Below are positions 50,400 to 58,659 of a DNA stretch of 64,000 nt, piece by piece. Source of the DNA: CALMRE01 sp964412895 (lineage in GTDB: Bacteria > UBP6 > UBA1177 > JAKLFG01); the NCBI GenBank assembly GCA_964412895.1, contig CAYPQK010000004.1, positions 1 to 64,000 of the forward strand, given 5' to 3'. The position numbers and the translations under genes were made by a program. Every line of letters begins with the position of its first letter. The stretch's first letter is position 1. A model generated the notes under the pieces. It worked only from the letters and a program-made list of their open reading frames with translations. It was not told the origin of the DNA and ran no database searches.

Positions 50400-50732
50400 A
50401 TGAAGGAACTATGTAAGCTGAAAGAGATGTTTCGGGCGATCTACGCGTTCGAGGTCATGCTGAAAAAGGATTTCAGCCTTTCCATCAACGAAGCCCTTAC
50501 GCTGTGCACTCTCGGGAAGAAAACTAGGAACAGCGGTGAACTGGCCGAAGAACTCGGCATCTCGCTCTCGCGCATGTCGCGGGTACTCAGCGCCCTTGAG
50601 AACAAAGCGCTCATTGAGCGGACATTGGGAATAGACGACAAACGCAAGATGATCTTCTCTCTCTCGCCGACCGGCAGACAGAAGCTGGGCGACCTGCGAC
50701 AGCGTAAACCCTCTTTTCCCGTTCTCGGCTGA
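50400..50732 (+). CDS. MarR-family winged-helix regulator
   Basis: A 110-residue protein with LSINEALTLCTLGKKTRNSGELAEELGISLSRMSRVLSALE and KALIERTLGIDDKRKMIFSLSPTGRQKL: recognition helix and wing of MarR. It is short, as the usual C-terminal dimer helix is reduced. Start follows GGAGGAG. Its target is unknown; no palindrome stands out near its own promoter. Confidence 0.85.
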   Translation: MKELCKLKEMFRAIYAFEVMLKKDFSLSINEALTLCTLGKKTRNSGELAEELGISLSRMSRVLSALENKALIERTLGIDDKRKMIFSLSPTGRQKLGDLRQRKPSFPVLG

Positions 50733-50819
50733 CCATTACTGCCTCCCGCAACAAATTTCTGGATTTCCCGCAAAGGAAAATTATAATCAATATGCCTGTT
50801 ATTTTTGTGGGGATACACG

Positions 50820-52028
50820 ATGCCAGATAACAAGGAAAAAGAACTTCCCTTGTTTTCCGACGATCTGCCTAAGGAGCCTGAAAAAGAGCCGGAGCTCGCC
50901 GCCGCTCCCGCTGAACCTGCGCAACCTTCCACCGGCGAAGAGGTCCCTGCCGATCCGACCGCTCCTTTACCGCCGACGGTCGACGAGACCTATTCGACCC
51001 CCAAGGATATCTTTGAGGCCATTCAGCGTAAAGACCTTGATGCCGTCGTCGGATTCCTTGAGAAAAGATCGAACCTCACCGCCACCAACGAAGATGAAAA
51101 GACCCCGTTGCAGATAGCCGCGGAGTTGGGATCGATAGACATTGTCAAACTGCTGATCGAATGCGGTTCCAACATAGAAGCAAAGGGCAAAGACGGCCGC
51201 ACCCCGCTGATGCTGGCGCTCAGCAACTCCCATTTTGAAGCGGCAAGATATCTCCTTTCCAAAGGGGCGAATGTCAATGTTGCATCGGCATCCAACTACA
51301 CCCCGCTTATGCAGGTTGCGGCAAAGGGAGTGACCGGCCTGCTCCGCGATATGCTTTCCAAGATAGATAATCTGAACGCGAAGAATAACGAAGGACGCAC
51401 CGCGCTCATGATCGCCATCCGCTTCGGCCATCGCGACATCATCGACATGCTTCTTGCACGGAATGCATCGTTACAGATAACCGATATTCATGGGAACACC
51501 GCCGTTTCTCTGGCCGAAACTCCCGAACTGAAAGAATATCTCTCCCAGAAACTGGAAGAAGAAAAGAAACATGCCGAAGAAAGCCAGAAAGGAAAAGAAG
51601 AAAGCATCACCGAAGAAGTTAAGAAGCACTATCCTTCGATATTCATTGTCGTAGGGATTCTCCTTATGGTGGTTGCAACAGGATATTTCTCCTATTATCA
51701 GTTTCAAAAAACAAAAATCCGCAAAATCGATATCCCCATTGCACTGAAACAACCAGCGGGCACTATCGCCACCGCCTACTGCGCGCGTTTAACGGAGTGT
51801 CGTGAAGCAGAGGGCCTATCGTCTGATTTTGAGAAAAGATGCACCGCGCGCGCCAAATCCCGGTTCGGTGTTCTACTTACCGAACAAAAAGGAGCGAAAT
51901 GCGATTCTAATCGCATAAGCACCTGCGCCGCATGTTTGCGAGGATTAAACTGCGACCGGGTAACGAATCTGAAATATGATTATTTGGAAACACACTGCAA
52001 GAGTTGCTTCAAAGCCTGCGAGCCATAG
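50820..52028 (+). CDS. Ankyrin-repeat membrane protein
   Basis: A 402-residue protein: acidic/Pro-rich N terminus, five ankyrin repeats (residues ~65-235; e.g. EKTPLQIAAELGSIDIVKLLIECGSN, GRTPLMLALSNSHFEAARYLLSKGAN), a charged linker, one membrane helix (SIFIVVGILLMVVATGYFSYY, ~280-300) and a ~100-residue Cys-rich C terminus (CARLTECREAE, CAACLRGLNC, CKSCFKAC) that is probably extracytoplasmic. Function unknown; a protein-binding sensor is possible. TATAAT at 50782-50787 is a likely -10. It is convergent with the pilin gene. Confidence 0.85.
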   Translation: MPDNKEKELPLFSDDLPKEPEKEPELAAAPAEPAQPSTGEEVPADPTAPLPPTVDETYSTPKDIFEAIQRKDLDAVVGFLEKRSNLTATNEDEKTPLQIAAELGSIDIVKLLIECGSNIEAKGKDGRTPLMLALSNSHFEAARYLLSKGANVNVASASNYTPLMQVAAKGVTGLLRDMLSKIDNLNAKNNEGRTALMIAIRFGHRDIIDMLLARNASLQITDIHGNTAVSLAETPELKEYLSQKLEEEKKHAEESQKGKEESITEEVKKHYPSIFIVVGILLMVVATGYFSYYQFQKTKIRKIDIPIALKQPAGTIATAYCARLTECREAEGLSSDFEKRCTARAKSRFGVLLTEQKGAKCDSNRISTCAACLRGLNCDRVTNLKYDYLETHCKSCFKACEP

Positions 52029-52070
52029 TCAGCACAGCAGATCAAGAACACCACATTACAGAGATTCTCA

Positions 52071-52505
52071 TCAAATACCGTTGGTCCTGAATGCTAGGCT
52101 GGCATCCATGCAAGCCGCTTGGAAGTTAGGGGGAACAGGTATTTCCTCTTTCGCCAAAGCTATCGCCAAGCCATTCGGTTCGGGGTCATCTCCGCTTCCC
52201 GGATTGCACCCGGGATTATTTGCCGTACTGAATTCGTAAAAGGAGCCTACTGCCGTATTATCACCGTCGAAAGCAATATTCGTTTTCCATCCTAGAGTCA
52301 ACAACGCACAGGCATAATTCCCTTCTGTCTCAAAATAGCCTATTTGTGTCTCGGCAAGAGACTTCAGTGTCATGGGCACTTCGGAGGTTCTTGCCTTCAT
52401 AGTATAATCGTTGTACATGGGCATCGCGATACTCGTCAATATACTGATGAGAAGGACAACGATCATCACCTCGATCAATGTCATGCCTTTCGTAACTCGA
52501 CCCAT
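52071..52505 (-). CDS. Type IV pilin-like protein
   Basis: A 144-residue prepilin. The leader MGRVTKG is followed by MTLIEVMIVVLLISILTSIAM, the N-methylation segment with Glu5, and a globular part with a C-terminal Cys pair (NPGCNPGSG, AACMDAS). No other pilus genes are nearby, so it is an orphan or a minor pilin. Ribosome site GGGGGAA. The 140-nt upstream region has no clear promoter. Confidence 0.9.
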   Translation of the reverse strand: MGRVTKGMTLIEVMIVVLLISILTSIAMPMYNDYTMKARTSEVPMTLKSLAETQIGYFETEGNYACALLTLGWKTNIAFDGDNTAVGSFYEFSTANNPGCNPGSGDDPEPNGLAIALAKEEIPVPPNFQAACMDASLAFRTNGI

Positions 52506-52646
52506 GATATTCCCCCTTTACTTACAACAAAAAACTTCCATCAACGGGAAAAATAAGCAAACCCCGTTCCCGCGGGACTCTTTTCTTGCTTTATTTTCTT
52601 TCTCCGGTTATTTTGACACTACTGTTCTTCGGAGTGGAGAGTACTC

Positions 52647-53627
52647 ATGCGGCTGCTCGTAACTGGCGGAGCCGGCTATATCGGCTCTCATCTTGTTAAA
52701 TTAATTAGTGATATCCCCGGCCATCAGATAACTGTTCTCGACAATCTTTCAACTGGGCACCGCGCGGCAATCCTTCACGGCGATCTCGTACAAATAGACC
52801 TTTCAGACACGAAAGCGGTCGAAGGCCTGCTGAAGAATGGCCGTTTTGATGCCGTCATTCACTTCGCCGCCCATATCGTGGTCCCCGAATCGGTCTCCGA
52901 TCCGCTCAAATATTACCTGAACAATACCGTCAATACCACTAATCTCATCCGGCTCTGCGTGAAATATGGGATCGGCAAATTCATCTTCTCTTCGACCGCC
53001 GCGGTCTATGGGGAACCCGACAGCGGGGTGGTCTCCGAAACGAGTCCGCTCGCCCCCATAAATCCCTACGGCATGAGCAAACTGATGAGCGAACGGGTCC
53101 TGCTCGACACCGCGCGTGCCTTCCCCGGCCGCTTCAAAGCGGTCATTCTGCGCTANNNNNNNNNNGGAGCCGACCCCGACGGGCGGATCGGTCAGAGCTT
53201 CCCCGACGCCACCCATCTTATCAAGGTCGCCGCCCAGACCGTCCTCGGCCAGAGAGAGCAGATAGCGATCTTCGGTACCGATTTTTCCACCCCCGATGGC
53301 ACCGGCATCCGTGATTATATTCATGTTTCCGACCTTGCACAACTTCATGTGAGAGCGCTTGACCATCTCGACAAGGGTGGCGAGACGGACATTTTCAACT
53401 GCGGATATGGCCATGGCTATAGCGTTCGCGAAGTGCTCGACACGATGAAACGGCTAAGCGGTGTCGATTTCAAAGTTGTTGAAGGTCCGCGCCGCGCCGG
53501 CGATCCGGCAAAACTCATCGCCGACAATACAAAAGTGCGCACGGCATGGCATTGGGAACCGGCCTACGATTCGTTGGAACTGATCTGTCGTACCGCGCTC
53601 GACTGGGAGCGCAACCGGACCTACTGA
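52647..53627 (+). CDS. galE: UDP-glucose 4-epimerase, with 10-N gap
   Basis: A GalE-type epimerase interconverting UDP-Glc/UDP-Gal (or the GlcNAc forms). It has GGAGYIGSHL (NAD binding), VLDNLSTG, SSTAAVYG, NPYGMSK (YxxxK catalytic pair), and GADPDGRIG, RDYIHVSDLA and NCGYGHGYSV. Ten N interrupt the LRYFNxxGA motif: only four codons remain where five are usual. It probably supplies galactose donors to the glycan operon it faces, overlapping the end of that operon by 7 nt. Confidence 0.92.
   Translation: MRLLVTGGAGYIGSHLVKLISDIPGHQITVLDNLSTGHRAAILHGDLVQIDLSDTKAVEGLLKNGRFDAVIHFAAHIVVPESVSDPLKYYLNNTVNTTNLIRLCVKYGIGKFIFSSTAAVYGEPDSGVVSETSPLAPINPYGMSKLMSERVLLDTARAFPGRFKAVILRXXXXGADPDGRIGQSFPDATHLIKVAAQTVLGQREQIAIFGTDFSTPDGTGIRDYIHVSDLAQLHVRALDHLDKGGETDIFNCGYGHGYSVREVLDTMKRLSGVDFKVVEGPRRAGDPAKLIADNTKVRTAWHWEPAYDSLELICRTALDWERNRTY
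53156..53165. other. Assembly gap, 10 N
   Basis: Inside galE, at the conserved RYFN motif. Frame is kept, but by comparison with the family the true length may be nearer 13 nt. Confidence 0.95.
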
Positions 53628-54628
53628 CCTTTCTTACCTATTTTCGACAACCGTTGAATGAACTCATCATCATCGCTCATTATCGCTTCGGGCGGCAGAT
53701 GCGCCGCTATGTCACCGACATTAAAAGATAGTATCCCGCATTTCCCGAGGAATTCCCAGACGACGACCGGCATGCTCTCCTCACGCGAGGTGATACAGAG
53801 CACATCTATCCGTCGGACATAATAGGCCAACTCACCCGGACTCACTTGCCCCGCCCATCGCACGAGACCCTCTTTTTCCGCCGCCGTCACCAAGTTCTTG
53901 AGCGAGCCGTCGCCAAACACGAGAAATAACGCATCGGACCGTGCGCTCTTCACACGCTTAGCCATCTCTATAAACCGATCTATCCCTTTCACCCGTTCCA
54001 ACCGGCCGACGAACGACACCACCAACATTTCTTCCGGCATCTCGATGGGGTTCTGCGGCACAACCGGCTCCGGCAGACGACTCCGCGTCGGCAGGATATC
54101 GATCGGTCGCGCGGTCAACCGTCGCATCTCTCCCCGCAGAAATTCGCTGTTGGCATAGACTCCGACCGCAAAGTGGAAGATCATGCGCAAAAGTATCGGT
54201 ATCTTCTTGAACTTACTTATGTCTGTCCCCAATGCCCACACCGTATAGGGAATTCCGGTAAGCACCCTGACAAAAAGCGCAGCCAGCCCGCCGGGGATCG
54301 CCCAGCAGGCAAAAACATGCTGGATCTGATACGCCTTGACAATTTTTGTCGCCTTAATGACGAAAATGAGCAACATTTTGAGAAATACGATCAAGTCTCG
54401 GGGGTTATATATCCGCCGTCCCGCCAGATAACCGTGCGGCCACCGAAAACGGTGTATCGTCACCGATCCGATCACATCGACCCCGGAGCCGTTCGGGTCG
54501 GGGGTCAGGACGACCACCGGCACTGCATCGCCCCCGCGCGGCAGCAACTCATCAATGAAGCGCCCCCGATAGTCGTCGGCCGACAGCGGAAATGAATGCG
54601 TTATGATGAGTGTCGGTTTGTCGAACAT
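53621..54628 (-). CDS. GT4-type glycosyltransferase
   Basis: A 335-residue GT-B transferase. N-terminal THSFPLSADDYRGRFIDELLP and C-terminal VSFVGRLERVKGIDRFIEMAK, LVFGDGSLKNLV and ITSREESMPVVVWEFLGKCGILSF match family GT4. It is the last gene of the minus-strand glycan operon. Start 54628 is just after the preceding stop (54634). The longer frame to 54787 lies in the upstream gene and is rejected. Confidence 0.88.
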   Translation of the reverse strand: MFDKPTLIITHSFPLSADDYRGRFIDELLPRGGDAVPVVVLTPDPNGSGVDVIGSVTIHRFRWPHGYLAGRRIYNPRDLIVFLKMLLIFVIKATKIVKAYQIQHVFACWAIPGGLAALFVRVLTGIPYTVWALGTDISKFKKIPILLRMIFHFAVGVYANSEFLRGEMRRLTARPIDILPTRSRLPEPVVPQNPIEMPEEMLVVSFVGRLERVKGIDRFIEMAKRVKSARSDALFLVFGDGSLKNLVTAAEKEGLVRWAGQVSPGELAYYVRRIDVLCITSREESMPVVVWEFLGKCGILSFNVGDIAAHLPPEAIMSDDDEFIQRLSKIGKKGQ

Positions 54629-54633
54629 AGTGC

Positions 54634-55605
54634 CTACCTGCCAAGTAGAGAGATCAGCAATCGACGCGCGATATCGACCGGTGAAACGGCAACAAACGAT
54701 CGCTTCGCCTCGCCACAAACCGTCGCGAGCGCCGCACCATCGAAGAACCTCCGTTCCCCGTTCGCCTGTTGCAGAAAGTCCAGCCAACGGCGAGTCGTTT
54801 CTACCTTATCGGGCGAAATCGAAGCGAACCGACGGTCGTAGAGGCAGGCATGCGCGTCGAGTTGTTCTCTGTCTGGTGTGAAGCCCAGCGTTGTCTCGAT
54901 ATAGTCGGACCAGAGTCTCAAAAGGAGCTCCCGGCGATCCTTCAAACGCGTACTATCAAGATAGACTGCGCCGGTGACACTCGAAGGCGACACCCGGTAG
55001 TCGAGTAGCACAGCGGGGATGATCGCCATCCCGGTCACGAGCGCCATCTCGCAAAAGAGACGATAATCCTCCACCGCGGGAAAGGCGGGATCATAGCGCA
55101 GATGATGCTCATCCAGCACCGAGCGGCGCATCATCACCGTCGGATGGACAAAGGGGGTCGCGAACAAAAGTGCCGCTTTCAATTCGGCGGAACTCGCCGG
55201 CGCCTTCTGTGCCCAGCGTGGCCCGTACGGGATGAATTTCAGAGCCCACGAACCGCACAGACCGACATCAGGATGAGCATCCATGAACGCGACCTGCCGC
55301 GTGAGCCGCTCCGGTCGGGCGATATCGTCGGCATCCATCCGGGCGATGTAGCGCCCACGCGACTCTTCGATGCCGCGGTTCAGCGTGAAGACAAGGCTCT
55401 TGTTTGTGTCATTGCGCAAAAGTCGGATACGCGGATCGTCGAATTTCCGTATCACCGCAACGGTATCATCCCGCGACCCGTCATCGATAACGATGAGTTC
55501 AAAGTCGCCGAACGATTGTGCCAGAATGCTCCCTATCGCCCCCCCGATATGCCGCGCGGCATTGTAGGCGGGAAGAATGACCGATACACCGCTATAATAA
55601 GACAT
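54634..55605 (-). CDS. GT2 glycosyltransferase
   Basis: A 323-residue GT-A transferase: SVILPAYNAARHIGGAIGSILAQ, VIDDGSRDDT, RYIARMDADD (DxD site) and AVEDYRLFC. Family GT2, sugar unknown. Its start overlaps the end of the GT87-like gene by 14 nt. Confidence 0.92.
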   Translation of the reverse strand: MSYYSGVSVILPAYNAARHIGGAIGSILAQSFGDFELIVIDDGSRDDTVAVIRKFDDPRIRLLRNDTNKSLVFTLNRGIEESRGRYIARMDADDIARPERLTRQVAFMDAHPDVGLCGSWALKFIPYGPRWAQKAPASSAELKAALLFATPFVHPTVMMRRSVLDEHHLRYDPAFPAVEDYRLFCEMALVTGMAIIPAVLLDYRVSPSSVTGAVYLDSTRLKDRRELLLRLWSDYIETTLGFTPDREQLDAHACLYDRRFASISPDKVETTRRWLDFLQQANGERRFFDGAALATVCGEAKRSFVAVSPVDIARRLLISLLGR

Positions 55606-56920
55606 GACGCCTGCTCACGATCGCAAAGAACTTCATACCAAGCGACAACGCCAATAACAATTCACCATACAAATATTTCCCCTCCACCAGATCGGCGATC
55701 CACGAAGTTCTTATGCTTAACAGATAACTGTCGGGAAAAGCAATACTGACAAAAGCCGCGATTGCCAGCATTTCTGCGACATCGATCTTTCCCTGCCTCC
55801 ACTCCAACAGGAAGAGCAGAAATAAGGGCAACAGACATACCGTCGCCATGGACCATGAAAGTGGTGCCGCCATAAGAATAAAAAGCACTGTCCCAAGCCA
55901 GAAGAACCAGTACGCGGCCTCATCTTCCTCAAGGACGGTCGGGGGTCTCCTTCTTTGGAAATAAGCCATTGTCAGAAAAACAGGGAGAGAGAAAAGAAAA
56001 GCCACCGTCGCGGTATCCAGCGGAAGTCTTTTCCCCAATGCACGGGCCACGGAAGCGTTTGAATACAACGCTATTGTCGTCACTTCATATTCTCTGCCAT
56101 CCTTTTCGGAGAACCCGGCGGAAAATTCTTCCAGTCTACTCCAGAACGCAACATCGCGCAACAGCATATCGTCTGTTCCCGCCTCACCATGTTCCAGAAT
56201 TCGGGGAAGTTCTTTCGTGTAGTATGTTGCCATGCCACCGTATCCGAAAACCGCAACAGCCACGATATTAGCCAGAAACAGGCCGCCGAAAATAGCGGTA
56301 ACGACCCGCGCCCTTCTCAACAGAACAAGAAAGGGAACAAGCAAAAGGAACTGGGGCTTTACCAAAACAACCAAAGAAAGAAGAAGCCCGGCCCGCACGG
56401 TCCGTTGAGGATCACGCATAAGAGATATCGCGAGCACTATGAAAAACAACAGAAACGGATCTGTTTGACCGCGCTCCAGAACGGTTCTCAAAGGATAGTA
56501 AAGCAAAGCGGCCGATAGGAACAGCAGATACTTGCCGGCAGAGAACATCTTTCTGAAATGGTAGCCCGCCACCATCAGCGAGGCGATGATCGCCCCGAAA
56601 GACATAACCATCCAAACCAACTTTGCCGCAGAGTAGCCGATCAACGAAAGCGGCGCAAACAATACCGCGATCAAGGGAAAATAGAGAAAGCGGCTGTGGC
56701 TATACCGCGCGATGCCATCCCATGTCGAAGGCTGTTCGAGGACATTGTTCCGGTAGATATCCTGCCCGTATCGGAAGGATTCTCCGGCCGTGTAATAAGC
56801 TGAGAAATCAGCCTGAAGGCTGTTGGCGTGAGTATTCGACATAAAAGGCACCAAGAAGAAGACCAAGAGAGTCAGAAACAAAAAAAACAGAAAAAGGTCT
56901 ATTCGTAGCACCTTGGTCAT
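55592..56920 (-). CDS. GT87-like membrane glycosyltransferase
   Basis: A 442-residue polytopic protein, about ten helices, with QADFSAYYTAGESFRYGQDIY (the Asp-containing first loop) and LVKPQFLLLVPFLVLLRR, as in DUF2029/GT87 polyprenol-dependent mannosyltransferases. It would act on the periplasmic side of the inner membrane. Start at the fifth codon of the longest frame (56920), giving a 4-nt overlap with the upstream stop. Confidence 0.85.
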   Translation of the reverse strand: MTKVLRIDLFLFFLFLTLLVFFLVPFMSNTHANSLQADFSAYYTAGESFRYGQDIYRNNVLEQPSTWDGIARYSHSRFLYFPLIAVLFAPLSLIGYSAAKLVWMVMSFGAIIASLMVAGYHFRKMFSAGKYLLFLSAALLYYPLRTVLERGQTDPFLLFFIVLAISLMRDPQRTVRAGLLLSLVVLVKPQFLLLVPFLVLLRRARVVTAIFGGLFLANIVAVAVFGYGGMATYYTKELPRILEHGEAGTDDMLLRDVAFWSRLEEFSAGFSEKDGREYEVTTIALYSNASVARALGKRLPLDTATVAFLFSLPVFLTMAYFQRRRPPTVLEEDEAAYWFFWLGTVLFILMAAPLSWSMATVCLLPLFLLFLLEWRQGKIDVAEMLAIAAFVSIAFPDSYLLSIRTSWIADLVEGKYLYGELLLALSLGMKFFAIVSRRHVLL

Positions 56921-58659
56921 AACCGCACCCATCCGGACGGTATCAGATCACCGGTCTGTCGTTCCATCTTCTCATCGGCAAACCAGCGCTTCGGTGCGAT
57001 GACGATCTTATCGGGGTTTTGATTCAACCACGCGCCCCACCATGAAAAAGAACTGTTCGCGATGATCTGGTGCCGGCAACGGCTTATCAGAAACATATCT
57101 TCATGGGGCGAAAGCCCCCTTACCACCACGCCGTCAACCTGTTGAGCAACCAACCAATCCGGCTCATCGGAAAAGAAGAAAAAGCTCACCCCCCCCACTC
57201 GTTCTCGCATGAGACGCATCGCGTTCTCGTAATATTTCCACGAACAATTGCCGTGAAAGGCTCGCGTTGTTGCATCGGCGATATAATCGCCGCGCCGGAT
57301 ATGGACCGCAACGGCCGCTATGCCGGTCTCGATATCTTTGAGATAGCGTTGTGCCGCTTCCGATAACGGCTCCCGCAAAGCAAAGTCGGCCCGTATCCGG
57401 TCGGCTATCGTGATGAAATACTTTTCAGATTGGAAATGACCCCACAAGGCCATGCCCACCGGCAGGTCCAGCACGGTCGGATCATAGGCAAATCCTTTTT
57501 CCCGATAATGCATGCCTGTCATTTTGCGCCATGCCCGCGACCACCGGGAGCAATTGACGACCTGTGCCCCGACACAAAAGGGGGCGAGTGCATACGACCG
57601 TTTCAGATCGCCCACAAAGGCCGACACATCAATCTTCAACGAAATACCATGGCGCAAGGCGAACGCGCGGCCCGCCGCATATTGGAACATCTGGTTGCCC
57701 AAACCGCCGAAAAGGTGGACTGGGAGAAGGTCTTTCCTTTTCGCTTTGGGCAAAACAGAGCGCAAGATCGACAATGGCAGGATGAACAAGGTCCGAATCG
57801 GGTCTTTTATCACTACGCCGACAAGTGTCTTCAAGGCAATGATGGGCTGCCGTTGCTTTGCAAGAACATGGGCAAATCGGAGTTTCAATTTGACCAACTT
57901 TAGGCCGTATATCTCCTTGTTGACGGGGGACAGAAGAAAAAGCGTCTCGTAGACGCGGATCATCCGATGCCAGTTCTGGGTCGTATCGCCCACACCGCTC
58001 CAAACTCCCCTGCCGGTCACCCGATATACCGACATACAGTCGCCAAGAAGAGCGATCGGACCCTGTTGTGCGAAGAATAGGAGCAACGGGATATCTCCTA
58101 TCTCGAAATCACCCAGATACTCTGCCAGACGACTTGTATCGTGACCTCGAAAGAAATAGGAGGAGGTGTGAAGAAAAAGATTTTCCGAAAACAATCGCTC
58201 GATCCCGAATATCGTTACCTCGTCATCCGACAAGGGGAGATTGCATTCCTGTTCGGTATCGTCATCCTCACGATAATGCCGTGTTCTATGACCGCAGAGA
58301 CGAATTTCCGGATGTGCATTCATGAGGTCATATTGCTTCTGCAACTTCAGATCATCTATCCAGTAATCGTCTCCTTCCAACAGGGCAAGATATCGGGCGG
58401 AACTTTCTTCTATCACCTGCCGGAGATTGCCCATCATGCCCCTATTGCATTCGTTGAAGATAGGCCTTATTTTCGACGGATACCTTCCCGCATAATCCTG
58501 TAGGATGCCCCTTGTACTGTCCGAGGATGCGTCTTCCCCCACGATTATATCAAAATCAAAATCGGTCTTCTGCATCAAGATCGAATCGAGCGCTCTTGCC
58601 AGATAATCCTCGTGATTATAGGTGATCACAAGAACGCTGACTGCTTTTTTGATCGTCAT
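56917..58659 (-). CDS. GT2 fused to GT11 alpha-1,2-fucosyltransferase
   Basis: A 580-residue two-domain enzyme. Residues 1-~300: GT2, with SVLVITYNHEDYLARALDSIL, VGEDASSDST, LALLEGDDYW. Residues ~315-580: GT11, with VHLFGGLGNQMFQYAAGRA, the donor motif HIRRGDYI, FFFSDEPDW and IANSSFSWWGAWLN. GT11 enzymes add alpha-1,2-linked fucose (or related sugars) to galactose. The fusion should add two sugars in sequence. It overlaps both neighbours by 4 nt. No GDP-fucose genes are in the window. Confidence 0.92.
   Translation of the reverse strand: MTIKKAVSVLVITYNHEDYLARALDSILMQKTDFDFDIIVGEDASSDSTRGILQDYAGRYPSKIRPIFNECNRGMMGNLRQVIEESSARYLALLEGDDYWIDDLKLQKQYDLMNAHPEIRLCGHRTRHYREDDDTEQECNLPLSDDEVTIFGIERLFSENLFLHTSSYFFRGHDTSRLAEYLGDFEIGDIPLLLFFAQQGPIALLGDCMSVYRVTGRGVWSGVGDTTQNWHRMIRVYETLFLLSPVNKEIYGLKLVKLKLRFAHVLAKQRQPIIALKTLVGVVIKDPIRTLFILPLSILRSVLPKAKRKDLLPVHLFGGLGNQMFQYAAGRAFALRHGISLKIDVSAFVGDLKRSYALAPFCVGAQVVNCSRWSRAWRKMTGMHYREKGFAYDPTVLDLPVGMALWGHFQSEKYFITIADRIRADFALREPLSEAAQRYLKDIETGIAAVAVHIRRGDYIADATTRAFHGNCSWKYYENAMRLMRERVGGVSFFFFSDEPDWLVAQQVDGVVVRGLSPHEDMFLISRCRHQIIANSSFSWWGAWLNQNPDKIVIAPKRWFADEKMERQTGDLIPSGWVRL

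Noticed and set aside
53156..53165. GalE as a pseudogene
   Set aside because: The disruption is an N run, not a stop or frameshift; motifs on both sides are intact and in frame.
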